Shown: positions 42,477 through 51,184, numbered from the stretch's first letter. The stretch: 64,000 nt of DNA from Streptomyces musisoli (GCF_016741855.1 NZ_JAERRH010000013.1:62001-126000); one strand, 5' to 3'. Translations and numbers: made by a program. Notes: a model not told the origin generated them from the letters alone.

Positions 42477-42647
42477 ATGGTTCCTTTGCTTCTGGTTCTC
42501 CTGCTGGCCCTGATTCTTTTCGGAGCGGGCTTCGCCCTGAAGGCGCTGTGGTGGATCGCGGTCATCGTGCTCGTGCTGTGGCTGGTGGGCTTCATCGTCC
42601 GCCCGGCAGGGACCGGAGGCCGGCGAGGCCGCTGGTACCGCTGGTAG
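42477..42647 (+). CDS. Tiny hydrophobic membrane protein
   Basis: The ATG at 42477 has a near-consensus GGAGGTGG site. The 56-residue product has two adjacent membrane helices (MVPLLLVLLLALILFGAG and WWIAVIVLVLWLVGFI) and a basic tail GGRRGRWYRW. Similar hydrophobic peptides are co-induced with CsbD under osmotic or general stress in actinobacteria. It diverges from csbD across 156 bp, where stress-sigma promoters should be sought. Confidence 0.85.
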   Translation: MVPLLLVLLLALILFGAGFALKALWWIAVIVLVLWLVGFIVRPAGTGGRRGRWYRW

Positions 42648-42666
42648 GCACGCCCCCGTCGACTCC

Positions 42667-42696
42667 GCGGGCCCCGGCCGCACGGCCGGGGCCCGC
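42667..42696 (+). terminator. Terminator after the small membrane protein gene
   Basis: A perfect 13-bp stem GCGGGCCCCGGCC / GGCCGGGGCCCGC with loop GCAC lies 20 bp after the stop. The remaining stretch to 43120 contains no gene that I can support. Confidence 0.88.
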
Positions 42697-43120
42697 GTGC
42701 CTGTGCCCGGCGGGCGCCGGCATCACCCAGCCCTGGTTGAACGGCTCAGACTGATAAACACCGGTCTGGAGCGGGTGCGACCGCAGGCGATGGCCAGTAC
42801 GCCCGCCGGACTCGCACACCGCGGGCTGGTGAGCCGCAGCCCGGAGCCAGCCGATCCGGCATTACCCGCAGGTGACACCCGGGAGCGCATCTGATGGCGT
42901 ACAGCGGAGCACCGGGTTCCGGGCGCGTCGAAGCTCCCCCAGCACTTCTCCGAACCGGGGGAGCCCCGGACCCAGGCCATGACATGGCCGGTCTGCCCTC
43001 CAGTCTGCTCCTCCCGGACAGGCGCCCACCACCCTGACCCGCCACCCGGCATCCCCGGGGGTGCCAACCCGCCGATGTGGTTGCTTGCCTTGCGGCGGTG
43101 CCGGGGAACAAGGTGGGAGT

Positions 43121-44308
43121 GTGGAGCAGGGTGGCAGGGCGACCGTGCAGCCGGTGGCCGACCGGGTGATGCTGCTGCGACTGTCGGGGAACATCGACGC
43201 GCGCGGTGCCGGTGTCCTCGGGCGCGAACTGGGCCCGCGGCTGCGGCGGGCCGACGAGCGCGGTCTGCGGGTCGTCCTGGACATGTCCGGTGTGCGCCGG
43301 CTGAGCAGCACGGCGGTGGGCACCCTGGCCGCCCACGTCCGGCACCGCACCGCCGGCCCCGTCCTGGTCACCGGTGCCACGACCCAGGTCCGCGAGGCGC
43401 TCATGACGACGTCCCTGCCGGGCATCCGGCTCTACCCGAGCCTGGAGGGCGCTCTCGCCACCGTGTGCGCCGGCGGTCCCGCACCGCAGGAGGAGGTGCG
43501 GCAGGAGGGGGCGGAGGAGACCTCCGCCGAATTGTTCGGGCTGCGGGCCAAGGCCCGCACCAGCGGCATCATCGGCATCGCCCAGGGCATCCTGATCGCC
43601 CGTTACGCTCTGTCCGGTCCCGCCGCCGCGTTCGCCCTGCTGCGGGCCGGGTCCCAGCACCACAACGTGCCGCTGCGGGTGCTGGCCTCGGCGGTGGTGA
43701 CCGCTCCGCCGCCGCGGACGGCCCAGGAGTGGTTCCCGGGGCGCCGGCACAGCCCGCCGCCCTTCGGCGAGCTGGAGTACGCCGGACCGGCGGATCCGCG
43801 CGACCGCCGGCAGATGCTGAAGGCCGCCGTGTACGCGGCGGTGACGCTGACGGACGCGGACGCGGCCGAGATCCACCTGACCGACACCGTGCAGGACGAG
43901 GCGCTCGTCCTGGAGGCCCACCACGGCCTGGACGCGCCCTACCGCGACTGCCTCGCCCTGATCGACGGGCCGCCCGCGGTCTGCGCGCGGGCGCAGGCCG
44001 AGGGCCGGCCGGTGACCGTCCCCGACGTGGCCGCGGAGCCGGACCTGGCACGCCATCCCGTCGGCCGCGCGGCCCTCGCAGCGGGCAGCCGCGCCCTGTA
44101 CGCGACGCCCATGCTCACGGAGGGCGGCGTGTGCAGCGGTGTGATCTGCGTGCACCGGACCGACCCCGGTGCCTGGCTCACCGCGGGCCAGGAGGCCGCT
44201 CTCGACTCCCTCGCCCGGGATCTGGCCGCGTGGCGGTCCTGGTACCGGCGCACGGTGGTGCAGGACGCGCTGGAGTATCTGCACGTCCACGGACCGACGG
44301 GCGGCTGA
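43121..44308 (+). CDS. STAS-ANTAR-GAF regulatory protein
   Basis: The GTG at 43121 with GGTGGGAG upstream gives 395 residues. The N-terminal STAS domain (VMLLRLSGNIDARGAGVLG, LDMSGVRRLSSTAVGTL) has Ser in the position phosphorylated in anti-anti-sigma factors. A central ANTAR-like helical domain (ARTSGIIGIAQGILIARYAL, AFALLRAGSQ) suggests RNA binding, and the C-terminal third is a GAF domain (ALYATPMLTEGGVCSGVICV). Joining an anti-anti-sigma module to an RNA-binding antiterminator module is unusual. Its last 131 bp overlap the convergent DedA gene. Confidence 0.83.
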   Translation: MEQGGRATVQPVADRVMLLRLSGNIDARGAGVLGRELGPRLRRADERGLRVVLDMSGVRRLSSTAVGTLAAHVRHRTAGPVLVTGATTQVREALMTTSLPGIRLYPSLEGALATVCAGGPAPQEEVRQEGAEETSAELFGLRAKARTSGIIGIAQGILIARYALSGPAAAFALLRAGSQHHNVPLRVLASAVVTAPPPRTAQEWFPGRRHSPPPFGELEYAGPADPRDRRQMLKAAVYAAVTLTDADAAEIHLTDTVQDEALVLEAHHGLDAPYRDCLALIDGPPAVCARAQAEGRPVTVPDVAAEPDLARHPVGRAALAAGSRALYATPMLTEGGVCSGVICVHRTDPGAWLTAGQEAALDSLARDLAAWRSWYRRTVVQDALEYLHVHGPTGG

Positions 44309-44945
44309 GGCGGCGGCCGGGAGGCCGACGCTCGCGGCGCCGCCGTACGACGTGCCGTACGGCGAACCCCGTGACGACGAGGGCCGCGGCGACGAGGGCG
44401 TACAGCTGGTAGCGCCTGATCTCGTCGTAGGCCTCGGTGATGTGGCTGCCCGCCAGGTAGGCCAGGGTCGTCCACAGGCCCACCCACAGGGCCGCGCCGA
44501 GGGCGTTGAAGGCGAGGAAGCGGCGCCAGCGCATGCCGGTCGTGCCCGCGATGATGCCGTTGGCCTGGCGCAGGCCCTCCACGAACCGGGCCACCGTCAC
44601 GATCTTGCCGCCGTGCCGGGTGAAGAACTGCTCGGCCGCCTCGAACCGCTTCGGCGTCAGGAGGACGTACCGGCCCCACCGGTCGACGAAGGGCCGCCCG
44701 CCGGCCCGGCCGATCAGGTAGCCGAGGTTGTCCCCTGCGACGGCCGCGGCGAACGCGATGACCGCCACGGCCACGACGTCCAGGCGTCCCGCGCCCGCGT
44801 ACACACCCGCCGCGAGGAGGATCGTCTCGCCGGGCGCGGGGACACCGAAGTCCTCCACGAAGACCACGGCCCCGACGGCCCAGTAGCCGTAGTGGCCGAG
44901 CAGCGGCTCCAGATGGGCCAGCGGTCCCGGGAGGGGAGGGGGCAT
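44178..44945 (-). CDS. DedA-family membrane protein
   Basis: The 255-residue protein carries the DedA/SNARE-associated pattern: YGYWAVGAVVFVEDFGVPAPGE split as WAVGAVVFVEDFG and VPAPGETILLAAG, then GDNLGYLIGRAGG, FTRHGGKIVTVARFVEGLRQANG in two parts and GTTGMRWRRFLAFNALGA. DedA proteins act in lipid-carrier recycling and proton-motive-force homeostasis. The C-terminal ~40 residues (ADTPARPAPPCAG..) are basic and disordered, and they are encoded antisense to the GAF end of the neighbouring gene. An earlier stop would be expected. Confidence 0.88.
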   Translation of the reverse strand: MPPPLPGPLAHLEPLLGHYGYWAVGAVVFVEDFGVPAPGETILLAAGVYAGAGRLDVVAVAVIAFAAAVAGDNLGYLIGRAGGRPFVDRWGRYVLLTPKRFEAAEQFFTRHGGKIVTVARFVEGLRQANGIIAGTTGMRWRRFLAFNALGAALWVGLWTTLAYLAGSHITEAYDEIRRYQLYALVAAALVVTGFAVRHVVRRRRERRPPGRRLSRPSVRGRADTPARPAPPCAGTRTATRPDPGRGSRERPPGPR

Positions 44946-44985
44946 GCCTCCACCGTACGTCGGCGCCGCCGGGCGCCGGCCCGGG

Positions 44986-46230
44986 TCAGGACCGGGCGGC
45001 CGGGGACTGGTCCTGCGCGGCGGCGTCCGGGCCGGCCCCGGCCTCCGGTGCCGTGGGCCGCTGGGTGCGGCCGGTCAGCCGCCGGGCGAGCGGCTCGGTG
45101 TACCGGGCGGTCAGCGGGCCGAGGACGACCAGGATCAGCACGTAGGCGGTGGCCAGCGGGCCGAGGTCGGAGTCGATGCCGGAGGTGACGGCGAGCCCCG
45201 CTATGACGATGGAGAACTCGCCGCGGGCCACCAGAGTGCCGCCGGCCCGCCACCGGCCCTTGGCCGAGATCCCGGCGCGGCGGGCGGCCCAGTAGCCCGT
45301 GGCGATCTTGGTCAGGGTGGTGACGACGGCCAGGGCGAGCGCGGGCACCAGGACGGGCGGGATGCTCGCCGGATCGGTGTGCAGGCCGAAGAAGACGAAG
45401 AAGACCGCCGCGAACAGGTCCCGCAGCGGTGCCAGGAGGTGGTGGGCGCCCTCGGCGACCTCACCGGACAGGGCTATCCCCACCAGGAAGGCGCCGACCG
45501 CGGCCGAGACCTGGAGCTGCTGGGCGACACCGGCCACCACCAGTGTCAGCCCGAGCACCACCAGCAGCAGTTTCTCCGGGTCGTCGGTGGAGACGAAGCG
45601 GGAGATGTGCCGGCCGTAGCGCACCGCCACCAGCAGAACCACGCCCGCCACCCCGAGCGCGACGGCCAGGGTGAGGCTGCCCGCGGCGAAGCCGGTCCCG
45701 GCCAGCAGGGCCGTGACGACGGGCAGGTAGACCGCCATGGACAGGTCCTCCAGCACCAGGATGCTGAGGATCACCGGTGTCTCCCGGTTGCCGATCCGGC
45801 CCAGATCGCCGAGGACCTTGGCGATGACGCCGGAGGAGGAGATCCAGGTGATGCCGGCCAGGACGACGGCGGCGATCGGGCCCCAGCCGAGCAGCAGCGC
45901 CATGGCCGCGCCGGGCAGGGCGTTGAGGGTGGCGTCGACGATCCCCGCCGGGTACTGGGTCTTGAGGTTGGAGACCAGATCGCCGGCCGTGTATTCGAGG
46001 CCGAGCATGAGCAGCAGCAGGATCACGCCGATCTCCGCGCCGATCGCCACGAACTCCTCGCTGGTCCCGAGCGGCAGCAGCCCGCCCTCGCCGAAGGCCA
46101 GTCCGGCCAGCAGGTACAGCGGTATGGGCGAGAAGCGCAGCCGGGCGGCGAGCCGGCCCAGCAGCCCGAGGCCCAGGATGATCGCGCCGAACTCGATCAG
46201 GAAGACCGCGGAGGAATGCACCCCGATCAC
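44986..46230 (-). CDS. CPA2-family K+/H+ antiporter, KhtU-like
   Basis: The 414-residue protein has about twelve membrane spans. It contains LIEFGAIILGLGLLGRLA, LLLMLGLEYTAGDL, TWISSSGVIAKVLGDLG, SILVLEDLSMAVYLPV (the ion-site Glu-Asp) and the C-terminal GGTLVARGEFSIVIAGL. Its GTG start at 46230 overlaps the stop of the upstream TrkA-C gene by four bases (GTGA), so the pair is translationally coupled, as in KhtTU systems where a cytosolic RCK_C subunit gates the antiporter. It likely exports K+ in exchange for protons under alkaline or osmotic stress. Confidence 0.9.
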   Translation of the reverse strand: MIGVHSSAVFLIEFGAIILGLGLLGRLAARLRFSPIPLYLLAGLAFGEGGLLPLGTSEEFVAIGAEIGVILLLLMLGLEYTAGDLVSNLKTQYPAGIVDATLNALPGAAMALLLGWGPIAAVVLAGITWISSSGVIAKVLGDLGRIGNRETPVILSILVLEDLSMAVYLPVVTALLAGTGFAAGSLTLAVALGVAGVVLLVAVRYGRHISRFVSTDDPEKLLLVVLGLTLVVAGVAQQLQVSAAVGAFLVGIALSGEVAEGAHHLLAPLRDLFAAVFFVFFGLHTDPASIPPVLVPALALAVVTTLTKIATGYWAARRAGISAKGRWRAGGTLVARGEFSIVIAGLAVTSGIDSDLGPLATAYVLILVVLGPLTARYTEPLARRLTGRTQRPTAPEAGAGPDAAAQDQSPAARS

Positions 46231-46712
46231 TCCCGCCCGACTATCGCGGCGGCCGCGTCGACGCCCTCGCGGGTCCCGATGACGATCAGGGTGTCGCCGC
46301 CGGCCAGCCGGAAGCCGGGGCCGGGGGAGGGGATCGCCTCGGCGCGGCGCAGTACGGCCACGATCGACACACCGGTCTCGGTCCGCATCCGGGTGTCCCC
46401 GAGCAGCCGTCCGTTCCAGTGGGAGGTACCGGACAGTTCGATCCGCTCGGCCACCAGGCCGAGTTCCGTCGTGGACAGCAGAGTGGGGCTGTGATGGGTC
46501 GGCTTCAGGGCGTCCACCAGGGCCTCCGCCTCCTGTCCGGTGAGGCGGACCGACAGCCCGCAGGCATCGGGATCGTCGTGCCGGTAGGCGCTCAGCGTGC
46601 GTGAGCCGTCCCGGTGGGCCACCACCGACACGTGGCGGTGCTCGCGTGTCGTCAGGTCGTACCGGACGCCGATTCCCGGCAACGGTGTCCTGCTGGTGCG
46701 TGCGGTGCTCAT
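46227..46712 (-). CDS. TrkA-C/RCK regulatory subunit, KhtT-like
   Basis: The 161-residue soluble protein has an N-terminal alpha/beta region (GIGVRYDLTTREHRHVSVV in part, SYRHDD-like acidic loop DDPDACG) and a C-terminal RCK_C domain (GDTRMRTETGVSIVAVLR, GFRLAGGDTLIVIGTREGVDA). KhtT-type subunits sense pH and nucleotides and open the partner antiporter. It is the first gene of a two-gene operon. The ATG at 46712 follows a GGGCAGGGGGGCAGTC-type region. Confidence 0.9.
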   Translation of the reverse strand: MSTARTSRTPLPGIGVRYDLTTREHRHVSVVAHRDGSRTLSAYRHDDPDACGLSVRLTGQEAEALVDALKPTHHSPTLLSTTELGLVAERIELSGTSHWNGRLLGDTRMRTETGVSIVAVLRRAEAIPSPGPGFRLAGGDTLIVIGTREGVDAAAAIVGRE

Positions 46713-46944
46713 GACTGCCCCCCTGCCCGGGTTTGAACATCTCTTGGTGAAACCATTACCCGGAGCTTATCCAGGCAGTGATCAACCGCGGAGAGGACCC
46801 CGGTCGGGCAGGGGGTGCAGGTGATGAGTGAATGCCGGCGGCGCGCCCTTCGTCGACGGCGCCGGCCGGCCCCCGGCTCTCGGCGAGACCGGCCGGCACC
46901 CCGGTCGTCGACGGGGTCGGCCGGTGTCCCGGCCGTCGGCGGGG

Positions 46945-47118
46945 TCAGCCGGTGGCGTCGCGGCCGTCGGCGGGGTCGGGCTGGCATTCGTGGCACAGCT
47001 CGTGCTCGCCGTCGCGCGTGACGACTGTGCCCCAGCCGAGGCACAACTCGCAGTCGCGGGCGAGGCTCAGATCGGGGTGAGGGGGCAGGAGGGGGCTGCG
47101 CTGGGCTCCGTACGCCAT
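46945..47118 (-). CDS. Small zinc-ribbon protein
   Basis: The ATG at 47118 opens a 57-codon frame with CELC and CHEC (Cys 23, 26, 42, 45), spaced C-x2-C-x15-C-x2-C, a textbook zinc ribbon. GAGGAG lies about 12 bases upstream. The frame ends within GC-rich imperfect repeats (46850-46990). It is too short for many ORF lists. A Crp-like palindrome lies 99 bp upstream. Function is unknown; such ribbons commonly bind nucleic acid or act as adaptors. Confidence 0.72.
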   Translation of the reverse strand: MAYGAQRSPLLPPHPDLSLARDCELCLGWGTVVTRDGEHELCHECQPDPADGRDATG

Positions 47119-47216
47119 ACGGTGAGCGGCTCCTCGAAGTCGCTGGGATGTCGCGGGGAAAGCGATGACAACGCTGTCCGGATGCCCTCCATTATGTCCT
47201 ACTTTTCCCTTACGTC

Positions 47217-47232
47217 TGTGATGTGGGTCACA
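47217..47232. promoter_or_regulatory. Crp-like palindrome
   Basis: TGTGA-TGTGGG-TCACA has perfect TGTGA/TCACA half-sites and fits the GTG(N)6GNCAC pattern reported for Streptomyces Crp. It lies upstream of the small zinc-ribbon gene and just past the end of the aldo/keto reductase gene. Confidence 0.6.
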
Positions 47233-47244
47233 TTGGAGGGGTTG

Positions 47245-48288
47245 TCATCCGAGATTTCCCAGCCGGGCGTCCCGCCACAGGTCCACACCGCCGTCGGTCG
47301 CGAGCTTGTCGATCTCGGCCAGTTCCTCGTCGGTGAAGTCGAGGTTCTCCAGCGCGGCGACGTTCTGCTCCAGCTGCTCGACCCGCGAGGCGCCGATGAC
47401 GAGGGACGTCACCCGCTCGTCCCGCAGCGCCCAGGCCAGCGCCAGCTGGGCCAGGGTCTGCCCGCGCCGGGCCGCCACGTCGTTCAGGGCACGCAGCCGG
47501 CCCCGCAGCTCGTCCGTCAGCCAGGAGGCGTCCAGCGAGGTCCCGCGGGCGGCCCGGGAGTCCTCGGGAACCCCCTCCAGGTAGCGGCCGGTGAGCAGGC
47601 CCTGGGCAAGTGCCGTGAAGCCGATGACCCCGAAGCCCTCCTCCTGTGCCGCGTCCAGCAGGCCGTCCGTCTCGATCCAGCGGTTGAGCATGCTGTACGA
47701 CGGCTGGTGGATCAGCAGCGGGGTGCCGAGGTCGCGCAGGATCGCGGCGGCCTGCCGGGTGCGCTCGGCGTCGTACGAGGAGATGCCCACGTAGAGCGCC
47801 TTGCCCTGGCGGACCGCGGTGTCGAGCGCGCCCATGGTCTCCTCCAGCGGCGTGCTCGCGTCCAGCCGGTGGGAGTAGAAGATGTCCACGTAGTCCAGGC
47901 CCGTCCGGCTGAGCGACTGGTCCAGCGAGGCGAGCAGGTACTTGCGGGAACCGCCGCCTTGCCCGTAGGGGCCGGGCCACATGTCCCAGCCGGCCTTGGT
48001 GGAGATCACCAGCTCGTCGCGGTACGGCGCCAGGTCCCGCCGGAGCAGCCGTCCGAAGTTGCTCTCGGCCGCGCCGTACGGCGGGCCGTAGTTGTTGGCC
48101 AGGTCGTGGTGGGTGATCCCGAGGTCGAAGGCGCGCAGCGCGATCTCGCGCTGGGCCTCGAAGGGGCGGTCGTCGCCGAAGTTGTGCCAGTAGCCCAGGG
48201 ACAGGACCGGCAGGTCCAGTCCGGAACGGCCGGTGCGCCGGTAGCGCATGGTGCCGTCGTAGCGAGCGGGGTCCGCGACGTACGTCAT
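47245..48288 (-). CDS. Aldo/keto reductase, YghZ/L-glyceraldehyde-3-phosphate reductase type
   Basis: The ATG at 48288 has a CGGAGAAG site; the product is 347 residues. The (beta/alpha)8 barrel shows the catalytic tetrad region: DLGITHHDLANNYGPPYG (Asp and Tyr), VISTKAGWDMWPGPYG (Lys) and YVDIFYSHRLD (His), and the NADPH site near VTSLVIGASRVEQLEQN. Length and the NNYGPP/KAGWDMWPGPYG blocks match the YghZ subgroup, which reduces L-glyceraldehyde-3-phosphate and methylglyoxal-like toxic aldehydes. It diverges from a transporter gene, sharing a 177-bp promoter region. Confidence 0.92.
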   Translation of the reverse strand: MTYVADPARYDGTMRYRRTGRSGLDLPVLSLGYWHNFGDDRPFEAQREIALRAFDLGITHHDLANNYGPPYGAAESNFGRLLRRDLAPYRDELVISTKAGWDMWPGPYGQGGGSRKYLLASLDQSLSRTGLDYVDIFYSHRLDASTPLEETMGALDTAVRQGKALYVGISSYDAERTRQAAAILRDLGTPLLIHQPSYSMLNRWIETDGLLDAAQEEGFGVIGFTALAQGLLTGRYLEGVPEDSRAARGTSLDASWLTDELRGRLRALNDVAARRGQTLAQLALAWALRDERVTSLVIGASRVEQLEQNVAALENLDFTDEELAEIDKLATDGGVDLWRDARLGNLG

Positions 48289-48465
48289 CGGGTCTTCTCC
48301 GGGTGGTGCCGTAGGGGTGTCCCTGCGTGCGCGCAGGGGCCCGTCCACCCTGCTCCCTGGCGCTCGGCAAGTCCAACCGCCTTCCCGGATGGGATTGAGT
48401 GGTTCCGTTTCTGAATCGAGGAGGCGGGCAACCGGTGATCAAGGGAGCGAGGAACGGAGGCGCCC

Positions 48466-50028
48466 GTGAGCGGTGCGATGTCCGGCGGGGACGCGATGTC
48501 CGGCCGGGAACGGTACGGCCCGGGCGGGCCGCGGGTGCCGAAGGCCGTGGCGGGGCTGCCGCGCCAGGTCCGTGACGAGCTGACCCGCAGGCTCCGCCGC
48601 AACCGGCGGGCCTTCCGCGCGGACGACGTCCAGGTCGTCGAGCCTCCGCTGCTCCGGCGCGCGGTGGGCGCCTCCGCGCTCGGCAACTGCATGGAGTGGT
48701 TCGACTTCGGCGTCTACAGCTACCTCGCCGCGACCATCGGCAAGGTGTTCTTCCCGGGGGCCTCCCCGGCCGCCCAGGTCATCTCCTCCTTCGCGACCTT
48801 CGCCGCGGCCTTCGTCGTCCGTCCCCTCGGCGGGCTGGTCTTCGGTCCGCTCGGCGACCGGATCGGGCGGCAGAAGGTGCTCGCCACCACCATGATCATG
48901 ATGGCGGTGGGCACCTTCGCCATCGGTGTCATCCCCGGGTACGCCACCATCGGCATCGCCGCCCCCGTGCTGCTCCTGCTGGCCCGCATGGTCCAGGGCT
49001 TCTCCACCGGCGGCGAGTACGGCGGGGCCACCACCTTCGTCGCCGAGTACTCCCCGGACCGACGGCGCGGCTTCCTCTCCAGCTGGCTCGACTTCGGCAC
49101 CTTCGTCGGCTACGCCCTCGGGTCCGCCCTCGTCACCGCGCTGAACCTGGCCCTGACGGACGACCAGATGCTCTCCTGGGGCTGGCGCGTCCCGTTCCTG
49201 GTCGCCGGACCGCTCGGCGTGATCGGCCTCTACATGCGGATGAGGCTGGAGGAGTCCCCGGCCTTCCAGCAGCAACTGGACGAACACGAGAAGGCCCTGG
49301 TGCAGGAGTCGGCGGGCAGCGAGTTCAAGGACATCGTCCGCAACCACTGGCGGTCCCTGCTCGTCTGCATGGGCGTGGTGCTCCTCTACAACGTCACCAA
49401 CTACATGGTCACCGGCTACCTGCCGACCTATCAGACCGAGACGCTGAACCGCTCCAGCGGCTCGGCGGACCTCCTGGTGCTCGTCGGCATGCTGTGGATC
49501 GTCGTGCTGATCACCTTCCTCGGGCGGCTCAGCGACCGGGTGGGCCGGCGGCCGCTGTACGCCGTCGCGGCCGCCGCGATGATCGTCCTCGCCGTGCCGG
49601 CCTTCCTGCTGATCAAGGCGCACGGCACCTGGCCGCCGATCCTCGGGGTGCTGATCCTGGCCACGCTGCTCGCGGGCTTCGCCGCACCCAGCGCGGCCAC
49701 CCTGCCCGCCCTCTTCCCGACCGCCGTCCGCTACGCGGCCATGGGCATCGGCTTCAACGTCGCCGTCGCCGCGTTCGGCGGCACCACGCCGCTGGTCACC
49801 GCCGCGCTGGTCGACCTCAGCGGCGACGACCTCATGCCCGCCTACTACCTGATGCTGGCCGGTGCCATCGGACTGCTCACCGTGAAGTACCTGCCGGAGA
49901 GCGCCCAGGTGCCGCTCAAGGGCTCCCAGCCGATGGTCGGTTCACGGGAGGAGCGGCGCGAGCTGATCGCCACGTCGCAGGAGCTGTACGCCCTCACCGA
50001 GGGGCGGGACGCGGCGCGGAGGGGCTGA
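48466..50028 (+). CDS. MHS-family (ProP-like) MFS transporter
   Basis: The 520-residue protein starts at a GTG behind GGAGG. After a ~65-residue cytoplasmic N-terminus come twelve membrane spans with MHS signatures: GNCMEWFDFGVYSYLA, RPLGGLVFGPLGDRIGRQKV, ARMVQGFSTGGEYGGATTF and LSDRVGRRPLYA. MHS members import proline, betaine, alpha-ketoglutarate or other carboxylates with protons. The Arg-rich N-terminal stretch (RDELTRRLRRNRRAFR) is unusual. The substrate is likely a compatible solute or organic acid. Confidence 0.9.
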   Translation: MSGAMSGGDAMSGRERYGPGGPRVPKAVAGLPRQVRDELTRRLRRNRRAFRADDVQVVEPPLLRRAVGASALGNCMEWFDFGVYSYLAATIGKVFFPGASPAAQVISSFATFAAAFVVRPLGGLVFGPLGDRIGRQKVLATTMIMMAVGTFAIGVIPGYATIGIAAPVLLLLARMVQGFSTGGEYGGATTFVAEYSPDRRRGFLSSWLDFGTFVGYALGSALVTALNLALTDDQMLSWGWRVPFLVAGPLGVIGLYMRMRLEESPAFQQQLDEHEKALVQESAGSEFKDIVRNHWRSLLVCMGVVLLYNVTNYMVTGYLPTYQTETLNRSSGSADLLVLVGMLWIVVLITFLGRLSDRVGRRPLYAVAAAAMIVLAVPAFLLIKAHGTWPPILGVLILATLLAGFAAPSAATLPALFPTAVRYAAMGIGFNVAVAAFGGTTPLVTAALVDLSGDDLMPAYYLMLAGAIGLLTVKYLPESAQVPLKGSQPMVGSREERRELIATSQELYALTEGRDAARRG

Positions 50029-50215
50029 GCCGGCGGGGGAGCGAGGCGCGGCGCGGAGGGGCTGAGCCGGAGCCGGCGGGGGAGTGCCGCGCGGCGCGGA
50101 GGTGCTGAACCGGCGGGGGGGGGGTGTCGCGCGGCGCGGCGGGGGTGGGCGTGCGGAGGAGCGCGGCGCGGCGCGGCTGTGCCGGCGGCCGGGCTCCGCC
50201 CGCCGGCGGAGCCCG
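50029..50215. repeat. GC-rich degenerate repeats after the transporter gene
   Basis: Three to four copies of a GGGGCTGAGCCGGCGGGGGAG-like unit (shown in part: GCTGAGCCGG, GGCGCGGCGCGG) start at the transporter stop. They resemble the 3' end of the gene itself, so local duplication of the terminus is likely. The rest of the 316-bp gap is the chitosanase promoter. Confidence 0.8.
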
Positions 50216-50277
50216 GGGGAGTTGTCCGATCGTACGAACTTCTCGCATGCCGGGTTACCGGGCCTCCCCATATTTGA

Positions 50278-50292
50278 TAGGAAACTTTCCTA
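50278..50292. promoter_or_regulatory. Chitosanase operator (CsnR-box-like palindrome)
   Basis: TAGGAAA-C-TTTCCTA is a perfect inverted repeat 53 bp upstream of the chitosanase start. It matches the palindrome bound by the ROK-family repressor CsnR ahead of chitosanase genes in Streptomyces and Kitasatospora, where chitosan oligomers release the repressor. No csnR gene is in the window. Confidence 0.8.
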
Positions 50293-50344
50293 CCAGAACC
50301 GGAACGGGCCAACTCGCCACCCCCCACACCCTCTTGGAGCCCCT

Positions 50345-51184
50345 GTGGTGTTCGCAGACCGCACAGCAGCGTCCCCCGCCCACCTCTCCCGCCGGGCCGT
50401 CGTGGCCGCATTGGGCGCCGTCGCCTCCGGCGCCCTGCTCGGCGTCGCGCCCGCCGCCACGGCGCGGGCCGCCGCGCCGGGCCTGGACGACCCGGCGAAG
50501 AAGGAGATCGCCATGAAGCTCGTGTCGAGCGCGGAGAACTCCTCGCTCGACTGGAAGGCCCAGTACAAGTACATAGAGGACATCGGCGACGGCCGCGGCT
50601 ACACCGCCGGCATCATCGGCTTCTGCTCCGGCACCGGCGACATGCTCGACCTCGTCGAGCTCTACACCGCCCGCAAGCCCGGCAACGCCCTCGCCAAGTA
50701 CCTGCCCGCCCTGCGCGAGGTCGACGGCACCGACTCCCACGAGGGCCTGGACCCGAACTTCCCCAAGGACTGGCGCAAGGCCGCCCAGGACGGCGCCTTC
50801 CAGCAGGCCCAGAACGACGAACGCGACCGCGTCTACTTCGATCCCGCCGTCGCCCGGGGCAAGACGGACGGACTGCGTGCGCTCGGCCAGTTCGCCTACT
50901 ATGACGCCATCGTCATGCACGGCGACGGCGACGACCCGACCAGCTTCCGCAACATACGCAAGCGCGCCCTGCGCACCGCCAAGCCGCCGGCCCAGGGCGG
51001 CAACGAGACGACCTATCTCAACGCCTTCCTGGACGCCCGGGTGTGGGCCATGAAGCAGGAGGAGGCGCACAGCGACACCAGCAGGGTCGACACCGAGCAG
51101 CGGGTCTTCCTGCGCAAGGGCAACCTCGACCTGAACACCCCGCTCGACTGGAAGGTGTACGGGGACGGCTACCACATCGGCTGA
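50345..51184 (+). CDS. csn: Secreted GH46 chitosanase
   Basis: The GTG at 50345 (or 50348) follows TTGGAGC. The 279-residue precursor has a twin-arginine-type signal (LSRRAVVAALGAVASGALLG) ending near ARAAA. The mature part is GH46: NSSLDWKAQYKYIEDIGDGRGYTAG (split: AENSSLDWKAQYKYIED with the catalytic Glu, IGDGRGYTAG with the Asp region), DPNFPKDWRKAA, YYDAIVMHG and the C-terminal DLNTPLDWKVYGDG. It hydrolyses chitosan outside the cell. The operator upstream indicates chitosan induction. Confidence 0.95.
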   Translation: MVFADRTAASPAHLSRRAVVAALGAVASGALLGVAPAATARAAAPGLDDPAKKEIAMKLVSSAENSSLDWKAQYKYIEDIGDGRGYTAGIIGFCSGTGDMLDLVELYTARKPGNALAKYLPALREVDGTDSHEGLDPNFPKDWRKAAQDGAFQQAQNDERDRVYFDPAVARGKTDGLRALGQFAYYDAIVMHGDGDDPTSFRNIRKRALRTAKPPAQGGNETTYLNAFLDARVWAMKQEEAHSDTSRVDTEQRVFLRKGNLDLNTPLDWKVYGDGYHIG

